This document shows positions 8,467 to 21,132 of a stretch of 64,000 bases of DNA, one piece after another. The stretch's first letter is position 1; every line of letters begins with the position of its first letter. A model generated the notes under the pieces. It searched no databases. It had not been told where the DNA came from and worked only from the letters and a program-made list of their open reading frames with translations. Location of the stretch: positions 374,412-438,411 of the forward strand of contig NW_027182938.1 in the NCBI RefSeq assembly GCF_041146395.1, written 5' to 3'. The position numbers and the translations under genes are program-made. The DNA comes from Eulemur rufifrons (lineage: Eukaryota; Chordata; Mammalia; Primates; Lemuridae).

Positions 8467-8584
8467 GCGTACGGCGGCCCCCGGGTCTCCCGGGTCTCCC
8501 ATCCAGGACCCGGCCGGGCCCGACCCTGCTTAGCTTCCCAGAGCAGACGGGATCGGGCGCCTTCGGGGCGGCGCGGCCTTAGAC
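8467..8584 (-). pseudogene. 5S rRNA-like gene, module C, unit 3
   Basis: D box 8605-8617, T6 terminator 8461-8466; 9-nt duplication present. Confidence 0.92.
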
Positions 8585-9656
8585 TGAGGCGGGTGCCGTG
8601 GGACGCCCCAAGAGGCCCAGCGGCCAGGCGTCCCTCCCTGCCCAGTCGAGTCCCTCCCGCCCGACGCCCTGGCGCCCTGGCGCTTCCCGAGATCCCCGTG
8701 TCCAGATCGGGGCGCGGGGAGGCGGGCGGGGGGCGGGGCTGAGGGCAGGGGGAGACCCACCGCCGGGTCTGGCGCGCGGGCGCACACGCCCCCGTCCGCC
8801 ACCGCCAACAGGGACGCACCGCGCCAGCGTCCCACGCCCCAGCGATCGGACCCGCGGACACGGACACGGGCGCGCAGGGACAGCCTTCCCGGCGTGGCGA
8901 CGGAGGGCCGGAGCCGGAGAGTGCGCGGGAGCCGGCCCTCCCCCGCGCCACGCCGGGGCACGGTGAGGAGGGGGTCGGGGGCGGGGCCGGGACCAGGAGG
9001 CGGGGCCGTGGGCCCGGTCCCTCCCCGCAGGTCCCGAAGACGCGCGGCCCCCCTGCCTGGGGAGGACCGTTCTGCCCCGATCCCCGTCGGGGCCGGGGGG
9101 TGGGCGGAGGAGCGGGGTGGCGGGAGGAGCCGGGGACGTCCCGGAGTACGGGGGGGGGGGGGCTGCGGAGAGCCAGCGGCGCTTAGGGATCCCGCCACCC
9201 GGCTCCCTGTGGGCCCGGGTCTGGGGCCCACCCCCGGCAGCCTGCAGAAGGGCCGGGACGGCCCCGCCGCTCCCGCTGCGGCTGCCGCTGCCGCCGCCTG
9301 GCGGTGGTGCCGCGGCGGGGGGAGGGGAGGAGGCGGCGGGGGCGGGGGCCGAGGCCGGGGGCGGGGCGGGGTGGCGGGAGCCGGGGCCGGCCGGGAGGGC
9401 GGAGGGAGGGGGCTCCCCCTTCGCCACCCCCCGCCCCCCGACCCCCGCAGGCCGGCGGGCGGGACCAAAGAAGGGGCGAAAGCCTAGGGCACCCCACCCG
9501 GTAGGGAGGAAACTTAAAACCCCGATCGCTCTGTCGGCTGGGAGGGGAACCCTTCCACGCACGCTGCCCACGGGGCAGCTGGATTTATACAACCATTTGG
9601 AAAACAATTTAGCATAAAGGGATAAAAAAAAAAAAAAAAGAACAAAAAAAAAAAAA

Positions 9657-10632
9657 CCAGGGGCATGATGTAGGAACAAGCCTATTCTCTGCGTGGCACG
9701 TACCATAGAGAAGAGAGGGCACGCGTGACCGGGAAACACCCGGGGCGGTACTCACGGGAGCCCCGTTTCCGTGGACCCGGTGAAAGACGGTTCAGAGAGA
9801 TTTCCACGTCTCCCTGCGGTGCCGGTCCACAGCAGCGCCGACGAACCGCAGCTTCGCGTGTGAGAGAGGATGCTTCTCCGGACCCAAGGTCTCCCCTGGA
9901 ACACAAGTTCCCCAGAATGAAGCCAGAAGGGTTCCACGTATATGATAGAGCCCGTGAAAGGAACAGAACGTCTCCGTGAGAGAGTCACGTCCTAGGGAGC
10001 CAAAACTTTCAAAGGAAAAGCGAGGAAAAGGGTGACCGTCCACAGGGGATTTGTTTGGGAGAAGGGTTTTCTGGGTTCCAGGCCTTCAGGAACAGACACA
10101 CAGCGGTGTCCAACCCGGGAATAAACTCCCACGTGTATAAGGTCGGCGGTGGAGGCTCGGTACAGTTCATTCTATTTAATAGAATCATCACAACGCTTAT
10201 GCTCTAACATATCCACTTCCCAAGTTAAAAGTAAAAGAGAAAGAAACAGACTGTAAATTTCTAGTTGTCATAACCCCCTTTAAATTGGATCATGTCTTCA
10301 TTCGGGGGAAATGATTATCTTGGGGATTCTGCGTCCATCTGTCTGGGAACACTGTCTAACTCTCCATGGATTTGGGCCGTCCTTGATGCTTCTGCCAAGT
10401 TTTCCGTGTAAGTCGGCACCCGTTTCCCCTAGGTGCGACGTAGATCTTCTGCGACCTCGAATATGAATCCTTTGGAAAAGTTGCATTCGTTATCGTGTAT
10501 TGGGCCTGAGCGTGTGCTGAATTTAGAGCCGGTCCGTCAGAAGTTGCGGAGGCCCGGCCCTGCCACAGCTGTCTGAGGGGCGACAGCCTCGGGGACTGAG
10601 CCTTGACATGTAAAAACCTGACCTCTCTCCAG
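9657..10632. repeat. Core segment, unit 3
   Basis: 976 bp, common form. Confidence 0.9.
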
Positions 10633-10823
10633 GGTCCACGGGGCAGGGTCCGGGCCAGCCGGGGCGGTGGGGGCAGGCCCGGGGCGGGCCCGGAGGGCGG
10701 AGGGCCCCCCCTTCCCAGCCGAGGCGGGCGGCGGAGGAGGAGCCCGCCCCCCCACACACACACACGCCTTCTGGGCCTGGGGGTCGGGAGAGCCAAAGAG
10801 GCAAAGGAAAAAAAAACAAAAAA

Positions 10824-10932
10824 GCGTACGGCGGCCCCCGGGTCTCCCATCCAGGGCCCGGCCGGGACCGACCCTGCTTAGCTTCCCAGACCAGACGGGA
10901 TCGGGCGCCTCCGGGGCGGCGCGGCCTTAGAC
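10824..10932 (-). pseudogene. 5S rRNA-like gene, module A, unit 3
   Basis: D box 10953-10965, T6 terminator 10818-10823. Confidence 0.92.
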
Positions 10933-12151
10933 TGAGGCGGGAGCTCCCGGAGGCCCCAAGAGGCCCAGCGGCCAGGCGTCCCTCCCTGCCCAGTCCAGTG
11001 CCTCCCGCCCGCCGCCCTGGCGCTTCGCCAGACCCCCTGTCCAGATCGGGGCGGGGGGGGCTGGGGGGCGAAGGTGGGCGGGGACCAGGGCAAGGAGAGA
11101 CTGACGGGTCTGGCGGTCGGTCGGGCGCACACGGCCCCCTCCCCCACCGAAAACAGGGACGCACCGCACCAGCGTCCCACGCCCCAGCGATCGGACCCAC
11201 GGACACGGACACGGGCGCGCAGGGACAGCCTTCCAGGCGTGGGGAGGGCGGGACGGAGCCGGAGAGTGCGCGGGAGCCGGCCCTCCCCCGCGCCAGGCCA
11301 GGGCACGGTGGGCAGGGGCTCGGGGGCGGGGCCGGGACCAGGAGGCGGGGCCGGGAGGTCCGGAAGACGCGCGGCCCCCCTGCCTGGGGAGGACTGTTCT
11401 GCCCCGATCCCCGATCCCCGTCGGGGCACGCGGGTGGCAGCGGCACCCGCGGGGTCCCGGTGCCGGCCGGCCCGTCGCTTGGTCGGGCGGCCGGCGGGTC
11501 GTTGGGGTCCGGGAGCGCGCGCTCCCCGCTGTTCCCTGGTTTCCCGTGGCACGTCCTCTCTGTCTGCCCGGGTGGCCGTGGCCGGCGACCTGCCGTGTGC
11601 GGCGCGGTGCGGTGCGCCTGTGTGTCCCTCGGGAGCCCCCCCGCCTCCCCGGGAGAGGAGCCCCGCCCAGCGTGAGTCCCGGGCCGGAGGCCCCGGTGTG
11701 CGGGGGCGGAGAGGAAGTCCACGGTGGGCTGGGGGTCGGGGGCCCAGGGGACGGTTTTCTTCCGCGGGCTGGCCCCCCGCCCGCCGAAGGGGACGTCCCG
11801 GAGTACGGGGGGCCGGGGAGAGCCAGCAGCGCTTAGGGATCCCGCCACCCGGTCCGCTGTGGGCCCGGGTCTGGGGCCCCCCCGGCTGCCGGCAGAAGGG
11901 CTGGGATGGCCCCGCCGCTCCCGCTCCCGCTGCCGCCGCCTGGCGGTGCTGCAGGGGAAGAGGCGCCGGGGGCCGGGGCCGGGCCGGGGGAGGAGCGGGG
12001 TGGCGGGAGCCGGGGACGTTTCGGAGGGCGGAGGGGCCCCCCCTTCCCAGCCTAGGCGGGCGGAGGAGGGGGAGACCCCCCCACACACACACACATTCCG
12101 GGCCAGGGGGGGTCGGGACAGCAAAAGAGGCAAAGGAAAAAGAAAACAAAA

Positions 12152-12259
12152 GCGTACGGCGGCCCCCGGTCTCCCATCCAGGGCCTGGCCGGGCCCGACC
12201 CTGCTTAGCTTCCCAGAGCAGACGGGATCGGGCGCCTCAGGGGCGGCGCGGCCTTAGAC
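12152..12259 (-). pseudogene. 5S rRNA-like gene, module B, unit 3
   Basis: D box 12280-12292, T4 terminator 12148-12151. Confidence 0.92.
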
Positions 12260-12703
12260 TGAGGCGGGTGCCGTGGGACGCCCCAAGAGGCCCAGCGGCC
12301 AGGCGTCCTTCCCTGCCCAGTCGAGTCCCTCCCGCCCGCCGCCCTGGCGCCCTGGCGCTTCCCGAGACCCCCGTGTCCAGCTCGGGGCGCGGGGAGGCGG
12401 GCGGGGGGCGGGGCTGAGGGCAGGGGGAGACCGACGGGTCTGGCGCGCGGGCGCACACGCCCCCCTCCGTCACCGCCAACACGGACGCACCGCGCCAGCG
12501 TCCCACGCCCCCACGAGCAGACCCACGGACAGGGACACGGGCGCGCAGGGACAGACTTCCCGGCGTGGGGACGGAGGGCCAGAGCTGGAGAGTGCGCGGG
12601 TGCGGGCTCTCCCCCGCGCCACGCCGGTGACACACACAGGCACACAGCTTCCAGGCCAGGGGGCGGGGCAGCAAAAGAGGCAAAGGACAAAAAAAACAAA
12701 AAA

Positions 12704-12821
12704 GCGTACGGCGGCCCCCGGGTCTCCCGGGTCTCCCATCCAGGACCCGGCCGGGCCCGACCCTGCTTAGCTTCCCAGAGCAGACGGGATCGGGCGCCTT
12801 CGGGGCGGCGCGGCCTTAGAC
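12704..12821 (-). pseudogene. 5S rRNA-like gene, module C, unit 4
   Basis: D box 12842-12854, T6 terminator 12698-12703; 9-nt duplication present. Confidence 0.92.
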
Positions 12822-13893
12822 TGAGGCGGGTGCCGTGGGACGCCCCAAGAGGCCCAGCGGCCAGGCGTCCCTCCCTGCCCAGTCGAGTCCCTCCCGCCCG
12901 ACGCCCTGGCGCCCTGGCGCTTCCCGAGATCCCCGTGTCCAGATCGGGGCGCGGGGAGGCGGGCGGGGGGCGGGGCTGAGGGCAGGGGGAGACCCACCGC
13001 CGGGTCTGGCGCGCGGGCGCACACGCCCCCGTCCGCCACCGCCAACAGGGACGCACCGCGCCAGCGTCCCACGCCCCAGCGATCGGACCCGCGGACACGG
13101 ACACGGGCGCGCAGGGACAGCCTTCCCGGCGTGGCGACGGAGGGCCGGAGCCGGAGAGTGCGCGGGAGCCGGCCCTCCCCCGCGCCACGCCGGGGCACGG
13201 TGAGGAGGGGGTCGGGGGCGGGGCCGGGACCAGGAGGCGGGGCCGTGGGCCCGGTCCCTCCCCGCAGGTCCCGAAGACGCGCGGCCCCCCTGCCTGGGGA
13301 GGACCGTTCTGCCCCGATCCCCGTCGGGGCCGGGGGGTGGGCGGAGGAGCGGGGTGGCGGGAGGAGCCGGGGACGTCCCGGAGTACGGGGGGGGGGGGGG
13401 CTGCGGAGAGCCAGCGGCGCTTAGGGATCCCGCCACCCGGCTCCCTGTGGGCCCGGGTCTGGGGCCCACCCCCGGCAGCCTGCAGAAGGGCCGGGACGGC
13501 CCCGCCGCTCCCGCTGCGGCTGCCGCTGCCGCCGCCTGGCGGTGGTGCCGCGGCGGGGGGAGGGGAGGAGGCGGCGGGGGCGGGGGCCGAGGCCGGGGGC
13601 GGGGCGGGGTGGCGGGAGCCGGGGCCGGCCGGGAGGGCGGAGGGAGGGGGCTCCCCCTTCGCCACCCCCCGCCCCCCGACCCCCGCAGGCCGGCGGGCGG
13701 GACCAAAGAAGGGGCGAAAGCCTAGGGCACCCCACCCGGTAGGGAGGAAACTTAAAACCCCCATCGCTCTGTCGGCTGGGAGGGGAACCCTTCCACGCAC
13801 GCTGCCCACGGGGCAGCTGGATTTATACAACCATTTGGAAAACAATTTAGCATAAAGGGATAAAAAAAAAAAAAAAGAACAAAAAAAAAAAAA

Positions 13894-14869
13894 CCAGGGG
13901 CATGATGTAGGAACAAGCCTATTCTCTGCGTGGCACGTACCATAGAGAAGAGAGGGCACGCGTGACCGGGAAACACCCGGGGCGGTACTCACGGGAGCCC
14001 CGTTTCCGTGGACCCGGTGAAAGACGGTTCAGAGAGATTTCCACGTCTCCCTGCGGTGCCGGTCCACAGCAGCGCCGACGAACCGCAGCTTCGCGTGTGA
14101 GAGAGGATGCTTCTCCGGACCCAAGGTCTCCCCTGGAACACAAGTTCCCCAGAATGAAGCCAGAAGGGTTCCACGTATATGATAGAGCCCGTGAAAGGAA
14201 CAGAACGTCTCCGTGAGAGAGTCACGTCCTAGGGAGCCAAAACTTTCAAAGGAAAAGCGAGGAAAAGGGTGACCGTCCACAGGGGATTTGTTTGGGAGAA
14301 GGGTTTTCTGGGTTCCAGGCCTTCAGGAACAGACACACAGCGGTGTCCAACCCGGGAATAAACTCCCACGTGTATAAGGTCGGCGGTGGAGGCTCGGTAC
14401 AGTTCATTCTATTTAATAGAATCATCACAACGCTTATGCTCTAACATATCCACTTCCCAAGTTAAAAGTAAAAGAGAAAGAAACAGACTGTAAATTTCTA
14501 GTTGTCATAACCCCCTTTAAATTGGATCATGTCTTCATTCGGGGGAAATGATTATCTTGGGGATTCTGCGTCCATCTGTCTGGGAACACTGTCTAACTCT
14601 CCATGGATTTGGGCCGTCCTTGATGCTTCTGCCAAGTTTTCCGTGTAAGTCGGCACCCGTTTCCCCTAGGTGCGACGTAGATCTTCTGCGACCTCGAATA
14701 TGAATCCTTTGGAAAAGTTGCATTCGTTATCGTGTATTGGGCCTGAGCGTGTGCTGAATTTAGAGCCGGTCCGTCAGAAGTTGCGGAGGCCCGGCCCTGC
14801 CACAGCTGTCTGAGGGGCGACAGCCTCGGGGACTGAGCCTTGACATGTAAAAACCTGACCTCTCTCCAG
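13894..14869. repeat. Core segment, unit 4
   Basis: 976 bp, common form. Confidence 0.9.
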
Positions 14870-15060
14870 GGTCCACGGGGCAGGGTCCGGGCCAGCCGGG
14901 GCGGTGGGGGCAGGCCCGGGGCGGGCCCGGAGGGCGGAGGGCCCCCCCTTCCCAGCCGAGGCGGGCGGCGGAGGAGGAGCCCGCCCCCCCACACACACAC
15001 ACGCCTTCTGGGCCTGGGGGTCGGGAGAGCCAAAGAGGCAAAGGAAAAAAAAACAAAAAA

Positions 15061-15169
15061 GCGTACGGCGGCCCCCGGGTCTCCCATCCAGGGCCCGGCC
15101 GGGACCGACCCTGCTTAGCTTCCCAGACCAGACGGGATCGGGCGCCTCCGGGGCGGCGCGGCCTTAGAC
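15061..15169 (-). pseudogene. 5S rRNA-like gene, module A, unit 4
   Basis: D box 15190-15202, T6 terminator 15055-15060. Confidence 0.92.
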
Positions 15170-16386
15170 TGAGGCGGGAGCTCCCGGAGGCCCCAAGAGG
15201 CCCAGCGGCCAGGCGTCCCTCCCTGCCCAGTCCAGTGCCTCCCGCCCGCCGCCCTGGCGCTTCGCCAGACCCCCTGTCCAGATCGGGGCGGGGGGGGCTG
15301 GGGGGCGAAGGTGGGCGGGGACCAGGGCAAGGAGAGACTGACGGGTCTGGCGGTCGGTCGGGCGCACACGGCCCCCTCCCCCACCGAAAACAGGGACGCA
15401 CCGCACCAGCGTCCCACGCCCCAGCGATCGGACCCACGGACACGGACACGGGCGCGCAGGGACAGCCTTCCAGGCGTGGGGAGGGCGGGACGGAGCCGGA
15501 GAGTGCGCGGGAGCCGGCCCTCCCCCGCGCCAGGCCAGGGCACGGTGGGCAGGGGCTCGGGGGCGGGGCCGGGACCAGGAGGCGGGGCCGGGAGGTCCGG
15601 AAGACGCGCGGCCCCCCTGCCTGGGGAGGACCGTTCTGCCCCGATCCCCGATCCCCGTCGGGGCACGCGGGTGGCAGCGGCACCCGCGGGGTCCCGGTGC
15701 CGGCCGGCCCGTCGCTTGGTCGGGCGGCCGGCGGGTCGTTGGGGTCCGGGAGCGCGCGCTCCCCGCTGTTCCCTGGTTTCCCGTGGCACGTCCTCTCTGT
15801 CTGCCCGGGTGGCCGTGGCCGGCGACCTGCCGTGTGCGGCGCGGTGCGGTGCGCCTGTGTGTCCCTCGGGAGCCCCCCCGCCCCCCCGGGAGAGGAGCCC
15901 CGCCCAGCGTGAGTCCCGGGCCGGAGGCCCCGGTGTGCGGGGGCGGAGAGGAAGTCCACGGTGGGCTGGGGGTCGGGGGCCCAGGGGACGGTTTTCTTCC
16001 GCGGGCTGGCCCCCGCCCGCCGAAGGGGACGTCCCGGAGTACGGGGGGCCGGGGAGAGCCGGCAGCGCTTAGGGATCCCGCCACCCGGTCCGCTGTGGGC
16101 CCGGGTCTGGGGCCCCCCCGGCTGCCGGCAGAAGGGCTGGGATGGCCCCGCCGCTCCCGCTCCCGCTGCCGCCGCCTGGTGGTGCTGCAGGGGAAGAGGC
16201 GCCGGGGACGGGGGCCGGGCCGGGGGAGGAGCGGGGTGGCGGGAGCCGGGGACGTTTCGGAGGGCGGAGGGGCCCCCCCTTCCCAGCCTAGGCGGGCGGA
16301 GGAGGGGGAGACCCCCACACACACACACACATTCCGGGCCGGGGGGGTCGGGACAGCAAAAGAGGCAAAGGAAAAAGAAAACAAAA

Positions 16387-16494
16387 GCGTACGGCGGCCC
16401 CCGGTCTCCCATCCAGGGCCTGGCCGGGCCCGACCCTGCTTAGCTTCCCAGAGCAGACGGGATCGGGCGCCTCAGGGGCGGCGCGGCCTTAGAC
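16387..16494 (-). pseudogene. 5S rRNA-like gene, module B, unit 4
   Basis: D box 16515-16527, T4 terminator 16383-16386. Confidence 0.92.
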
Positions 16495-16938
16495 TGAGGC
16501 GGGTGCCGTGGGACGCCCCAAGAGGCCCAGCGGCCAGGCGTCCTTCCCTGCCCAGTCGAGTCCCTCCCGCCCGCCGCCCTGGCGCCCTGGCGCTTCCCGA
16601 GACCCCCGTGTCCAGCTCGGGGCGCGGGGAGGCGGGCGGGGGGCGGGGCTGAGGGCAGGGGGAGACCGACGGGTCTGGCGCGCGGGCGCACACGCCCCCC
16701 TCCGTCACCGCCAACACGGACGCACCGCGCCAGCGTCCCACGCCCCCACGAGCAGACCCACGGACAGGGACACGGGCGCGCAGGGACAGACTTCCCGGCG
16801 TGGGGACGGAGGGCCAGAGCTGGAGAGTGCGCGGGTGCGGGCTCTCCCCCGCGCCACGCCGGTGACACACACAGGCACACAGCTTCCAGGCCAGGGGGCG
16901 GGGCAGCAAAAGAGGCAAAGGACAAAAAAAACAAAAAA

Positions 16939-17056
16939 GCGTACGGCGGCCCCCGGGTCTCCCGGGTCTCCCATCCAGGACCCGGCCGGGCCCGACCCTG
17001 CTTAGCTTCCCAGAGCAGACGGGATCGGGCGCCTTCGGGGCGGCGCGGCCTTAGAC
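16939..17056 (-). pseudogene. 5S rRNA-like gene, module C, unit 5
   Basis: D box 17077-17089, T6 terminator 16933-16938; 9-nt duplication present. Confidence 0.92.
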
Positions 17057-18130
17057 TGAGGCGGGTGCCGTGGGACGCCCCAAGAGGCCCAGCGGCCAGG
17101 CGTCCCTCCCTGCCCAGTCGAGTCCCTCCCGCCCGACGCCCTGGCGCCCTGGCGCTTCCCGAGATCCCCGTGTCCAGATCGGGGCGCGGGGAGGCGGGCG
17201 GGGGGCGGGGCTGAGGGCAGGGGGAGACCCACCGCCGGGTCTGGCGCGCGGGCGCACACGCCCCCGTCCGCCACCGCCAACAGGGACGCACCGCGCCAGC
17301 GTCCCACGCCCCAGCGATCGGACCCGCGGACACGGACACGGGCGCGCAGGGACAGCCTTCCCGGCGTGGCGACGGAGGGCCGGAGCCGGAGAGTGCGCGG
17401 GAGCCGGCCCTCCCCCGCGCCACGCCGGGGCACGGTGAGGAGGGGGTCGGGGGCGGGGCCGGGACCAGGAGGCGGGGCCGTGGGCCCGGTCCCTCCCCGC
17501 AGGTCCCGAAGACGCGCGGCCCCCCTGCCTGGGGAGGACCGTTCTGCCCCGATCCCCGTCGGGGCCGGGGGGTGGGCGGAGGAGCGGGGTGGCGGGAGGA
17601 GCCGGGGACGTCCCGGAGTACGGGGGGGGGGGGGGGCTGCGGAGAGCCAGCGGCGCTTAGGGATCCCGCCACCCGGCTCCCTGTGGGCCCGGGTCTGGGG
17701 CCCACCCCCGGCAGCCTGCAGAAGGGCCGGGACGGCCCCGCCGCTCCCGCTGCGGCTGCCGCTGCCGCCGCCTGGCGGTGGTGCCGCGGCGGGGGGAGGG
17801 GAGGAGGCGGCGGGGGCGGGGGCCGAGGCCGGGGGCGGGGCGGGGTGGCGGGAGCCGGGGCCGGCCGGGAGGGCGGAGGGAGGGGGCTCCCCCTTCGCCA
17901 CCCCCCGCCCCCCGACCCCCGCAGGCCGGCGGGCGGGACCAAAGAAGGGGCGAAAGCCTAGGGCACCCCACCCGGTAGGGAGGAAACTTAAAACCCCGAT
18001 CGCTCTGTCGGCTGGGAGGGGAACCCTTCCACGCACGCTGCCCACGGGGCAGCTGGATTTATACAACCATTTGGAAAACAATTTAGCATAAAGGGATAAA
18101 AAAAAAAAAAAAAGAACAAAAAAAAAAAAA

Positions 18131-19106
18131 CCAGGGGCATGATGTAGGAACAAGCCTATTCTCTGCGTGGCACGTACCATAGAGAAGAGAGGGCACGCGT
18201 GACCGGGAAACACCCGGGGCGGTACTCACGGGAGCCCCGTTTCCGTGGACCCGGTGAAAGACGGTTCAGAGAGATTTCCACGTCTCCCTGCGGTGCCGGT
18301 CCACAGCAGCGCCGACGAACCGCAGCTTCGCGTGTGAGAGAGGATGCTTCTCCGGACCCAAGGTCTCCCCTGGAACACAAGTTCCCCAGAATGAAGCCAG
18401 AAGGGTTCCACGTATATGATAGAGCCCGTGAAAGGAACAGAACGTCTCCGTGAGAGAGTCACGTCCTAGGGAGCCAAAACTTTCAAAGGAAAAGCGAGGA
18501 AAAGGGTGACCGTCCACAGGGGATTTGTTTGGGAGAAGGGTTTTCTGGGTTCCAGGCCTTCAGGAACAGACACACAGCGGTGTCCAACCCGGGAATAAAC
18601 TCCCACGTGTATAAGGTCGGCGGTGGAGGCTCGGTACAGTTCATTCTATTTAATAGAATCATCACAACGCTTATGCTCTAACATATCCACTTCCCAAGTT
18701 AAAAGTAAAAGAGAAAGAAACAGACTGTAAATTTCTAGTTGTCATAACCCCCTTTAAATTGGATCATGTCTTCATTCGGGGGAAATGATTATCTTGGGGA
18801 TTCTGCGTCCATCTGTCTGGGAACACTGTCTAACTCTCCATGGATTTGGGCCGTCCTTGATGCTTCTGCCAAGTTTTCCGTGTAAGTCGGCACCCGTTTC
18901 CCCTAGGTGCGACGTAGATCTTCTGCGACCTCGAATATGAATCCTTTGGAAAAGTTGCATTCGTTATCGTGTATTGGGCCTGAGCGTGTGCTGAATTTAG
19001 AGCCGGTCCGTCAGAAGTTGCGGAGGCCCGGCCCTGCCACAGCTGTCTGAGGGGCGACAGCCTCGGGGACTGAGCCTTGACATGTAAAAACCTGACCTCT
19101 CTCCAG
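18131..19106. repeat. Core segment, unit 5
   Basis: 976 bp, common form (GAGCGTG) although the unit is short. Confidence 0.9.
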
Positions 19107-19134
19107 GGTCCACGGGGCAGGGTCCGGGCAAAAA

Positions 19135-19243
19135 GCGTACGGCGGCCCCCGGGTCTCCCATCCAGGGCCCGGCCGGGACCGACCCTGCTTAGCTTCCCAG
19201 ACCAGACGGGATCGGGCGCCTCCGGGGCGGCGCGGCCTTAGAC
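19135..19243 (-). pseudogene. 5S rRNA-like gene, module A, unit 5 (short-unit 3' flank)
   Basis: D box 19264-19276. The unit's 163-bp deletion ends right at the terminator, leaving T5 (19130-19134) and joining the gene almost directly to the core. Confidence 0.92.
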
Positions 19244-20462
19244 TGAGGCGGGAGCTCCCGGAGGCCCCAAGAGGCCCAGCGGCCAGGCGTCCCTCCCTGC
19301 CCAGTCCAGTGCCTCCCGCCCGCCGCCCTGGCGCTTCGCCAGACCCCCTGTCCAGATCGGGGCGGGGGGGGCTGGGGGGCGAAGGTGGGCGGGGACCAGG
19401 GCAAGGAGAGACTGACGGGTCTGGCGGTCGGTCGGGCGCACACGGCCCCCTCCCCCACCGAAAACAGGGACGCACCGCACCAGCGTCCCACGCCCCAGCG
19501 ATCGGACCCACGGACACGGACACGGGCGCGCAGGGACAGCCTTCCAGGCGTGGGGAGGGCGGGACGGAGCCGGAGAGTGCGCGGGAGCCGGCCCTCCCCC
19601 GCGCCAGGCCAGGGCACGGTGGGCAGGGGCTCGGGGGCGGGGCCGGGACCAGGAGGCGGGGCCGGGAGGTCCGGAAGACGCGCGGCCCCCCTGCCTGGGG
19701 AGGACCGTTCTGCCCCGATCCCCGATCCCCGTCGGGGCACGCGGGTGGCAGCGGCACCCGCGGGGTCCCGGTGCCGGCCGGCCCGTCGCTTGGTCGGGCG
19801 GCCGGCGGGTCGTTGGGGTCCGGGAGCGCGCGCTCCCCGCTGTTCCCTGGTTTCCCGTGGCACGTCCTCTCTGTCTGCCCGGGTGGCCGTGGCCGGCGAC
19901 CTGCCGTGTGCGGCGCGGTGCGGTGCGCCTGTGTGTCCCTCGGGAGCCCCCCCGCCTCCCCGGGAGAGGAGCCCCGCCCAGCGTGAGTCCCGGGCCGGAG
20001 GCCCCGGTGTGCGGGGGCGGAGAGGAAGTCCACGGTGGGCTGGGGGTCGGGGGCCCAGGGGACGGTTTTCTTCCGCGGGCTGGCCCCCCGCCCGCCGAAG
20101 GGGACGTCCCGGAGTACGGGGGGCCGGGGAGAGCCAGCAGCGCTTAGGGATCCCGCCACCCGGTCCGCTGTGGGCCCGGGTCTGGGGCCCCCCCGGCTGC
20201 CGGCAGAAGGGCTGGGATGGCCCCGCCGCTCCCGCTCCCGCTGCCGCCGCCTGGCGGTGCTGCAGGGGAAGAGGCGCCGGGGGCCGGGGCCGGGCCGGGG
20301 GAGGAGCGGGGTGGCGGGAGCCGGGGACGTTTCGGAGGGCGGAGGGGCCCCCCCTTCCCAGCCTAGGCGGGCGGAGGAGGGGGAGACCCCCCCACACACA
20401 CACACATTCCGGGCCAGGGGGGGTCGGGACAGCAAAAGAGGCAAAGGAAAAAGAAAACAAAA

Positions 20463-20570
20463 GCGTACGGCGGCCCCCGGTCTCCCATCCAGGGCCTGGC
20501 CGGGCCCGACCCTGCTTAGCTTCCCAGAGCAGACGGGATCGGGCGCCTCAGGGGCGGCGCGGCCTTAGAC
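20463..20570 (-). pseudogene. 5S rRNA-like gene, module B, unit 5
   Basis: D box 20591-20603, T4 terminator 20459-20462. Confidence 0.92.
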
Positions 20571-21014
20571 TGAGGCGGGTGCCGTGGGACGCCCCAAGAG
20601 GCCCAGCGGCCAGGCGTCCTTCCCTGCCCAGTCGAGTCCCTCCCGCCCGCCGCCCTGGCGCCCTGGCGCTTCCCGAGACCCCCGTGTCCAGCTCGGGGCG
20701 CGGGGAGGCGGGCGGGGGGCGGGGCTGAGGGCAGGGGGAGACCGACGGGTCTGGCGCGCGGGCGCACACGCCCCCCTCCGTCACCGCCAACACGGACGCA
20801 CCGCGCCAGCGTCCCACGCCCCCACGAGCAGACCCACGGACAGGGACACGGGCGCGCAGGGACAGACTTCCCGGCGTGGGGACGGAGGGCCAGAGCTGGA
20901 GAGTGCGCGGGTGCGGGCTCTCCCCCGCGCCACGCCGGTGACACACACAGGCACACAGCTTCCAGGCCAGGGGGCGGGGCAGCAAAAGAGGCAAAGGACA
21001 AAAAAAACAAAAAA

Positions 21015-21132
21015 GCGTACGGCGGCCCCCGGGTCTCCCGGGTCTCCCATCCAGGACCCGGCCGGGCCCGACCCTGCTTAGCTTCCCAGAGCAGACGGGA
21101 TCGGGCGCCTTCGGGGCGGCGCGGCCTTAGAC
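21015..21132 (-). pseudogene. 5S rRNA-like gene, module C, unit 6
   Basis: D box 21153-21165, T6 terminator 21009-21014; 9-nt duplication present. Confidence 0.92.

Larger units (their letters stand above)
8467..12703. repeat. Macrosatellite unit 3 (long, type alpha)
   Basis: 4,237 bp. Lacks the beta block. Private T at 11395 (all others C). First unit with G instead of A in the CCCCRATCG site (near 9524). G run 13 bases, the shortest in the array. Confidence 0.97.
12704..16938. repeat. Macrosatellite unit 4 (long, type beta)
   Basis: 4,235 bp. Carries the same beta block as unit 2 (about 15881 to 16350). Its A-rich tail is one base shorter than in the other units. G run 14 bases. Confidence 0.97.
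16939..21014. repeat. Macrosatellite unit 5 (short)
   Basis: 4,076 bp. First short unit: 163 bp of GC-rich tail are missing at the junction 19129/19130. Unlike all other short units it keeps C (not T) in the GAGYGTGTG site of the core (near 18984). G run 15 bases. Confidence 0.97.

Noticed and set aside
12205..13992. Long open frames on both strands, up to about 595 codons, repeated in every unit
   Set aside because: They overlap each other in several frames and on both strands, consist of Pro/Arg/Gly/Ala-rich low complexity, run straight through the 5S-like genes and change frame with the length of the G run. They are a product of few stop codons in GC-rich DNA.
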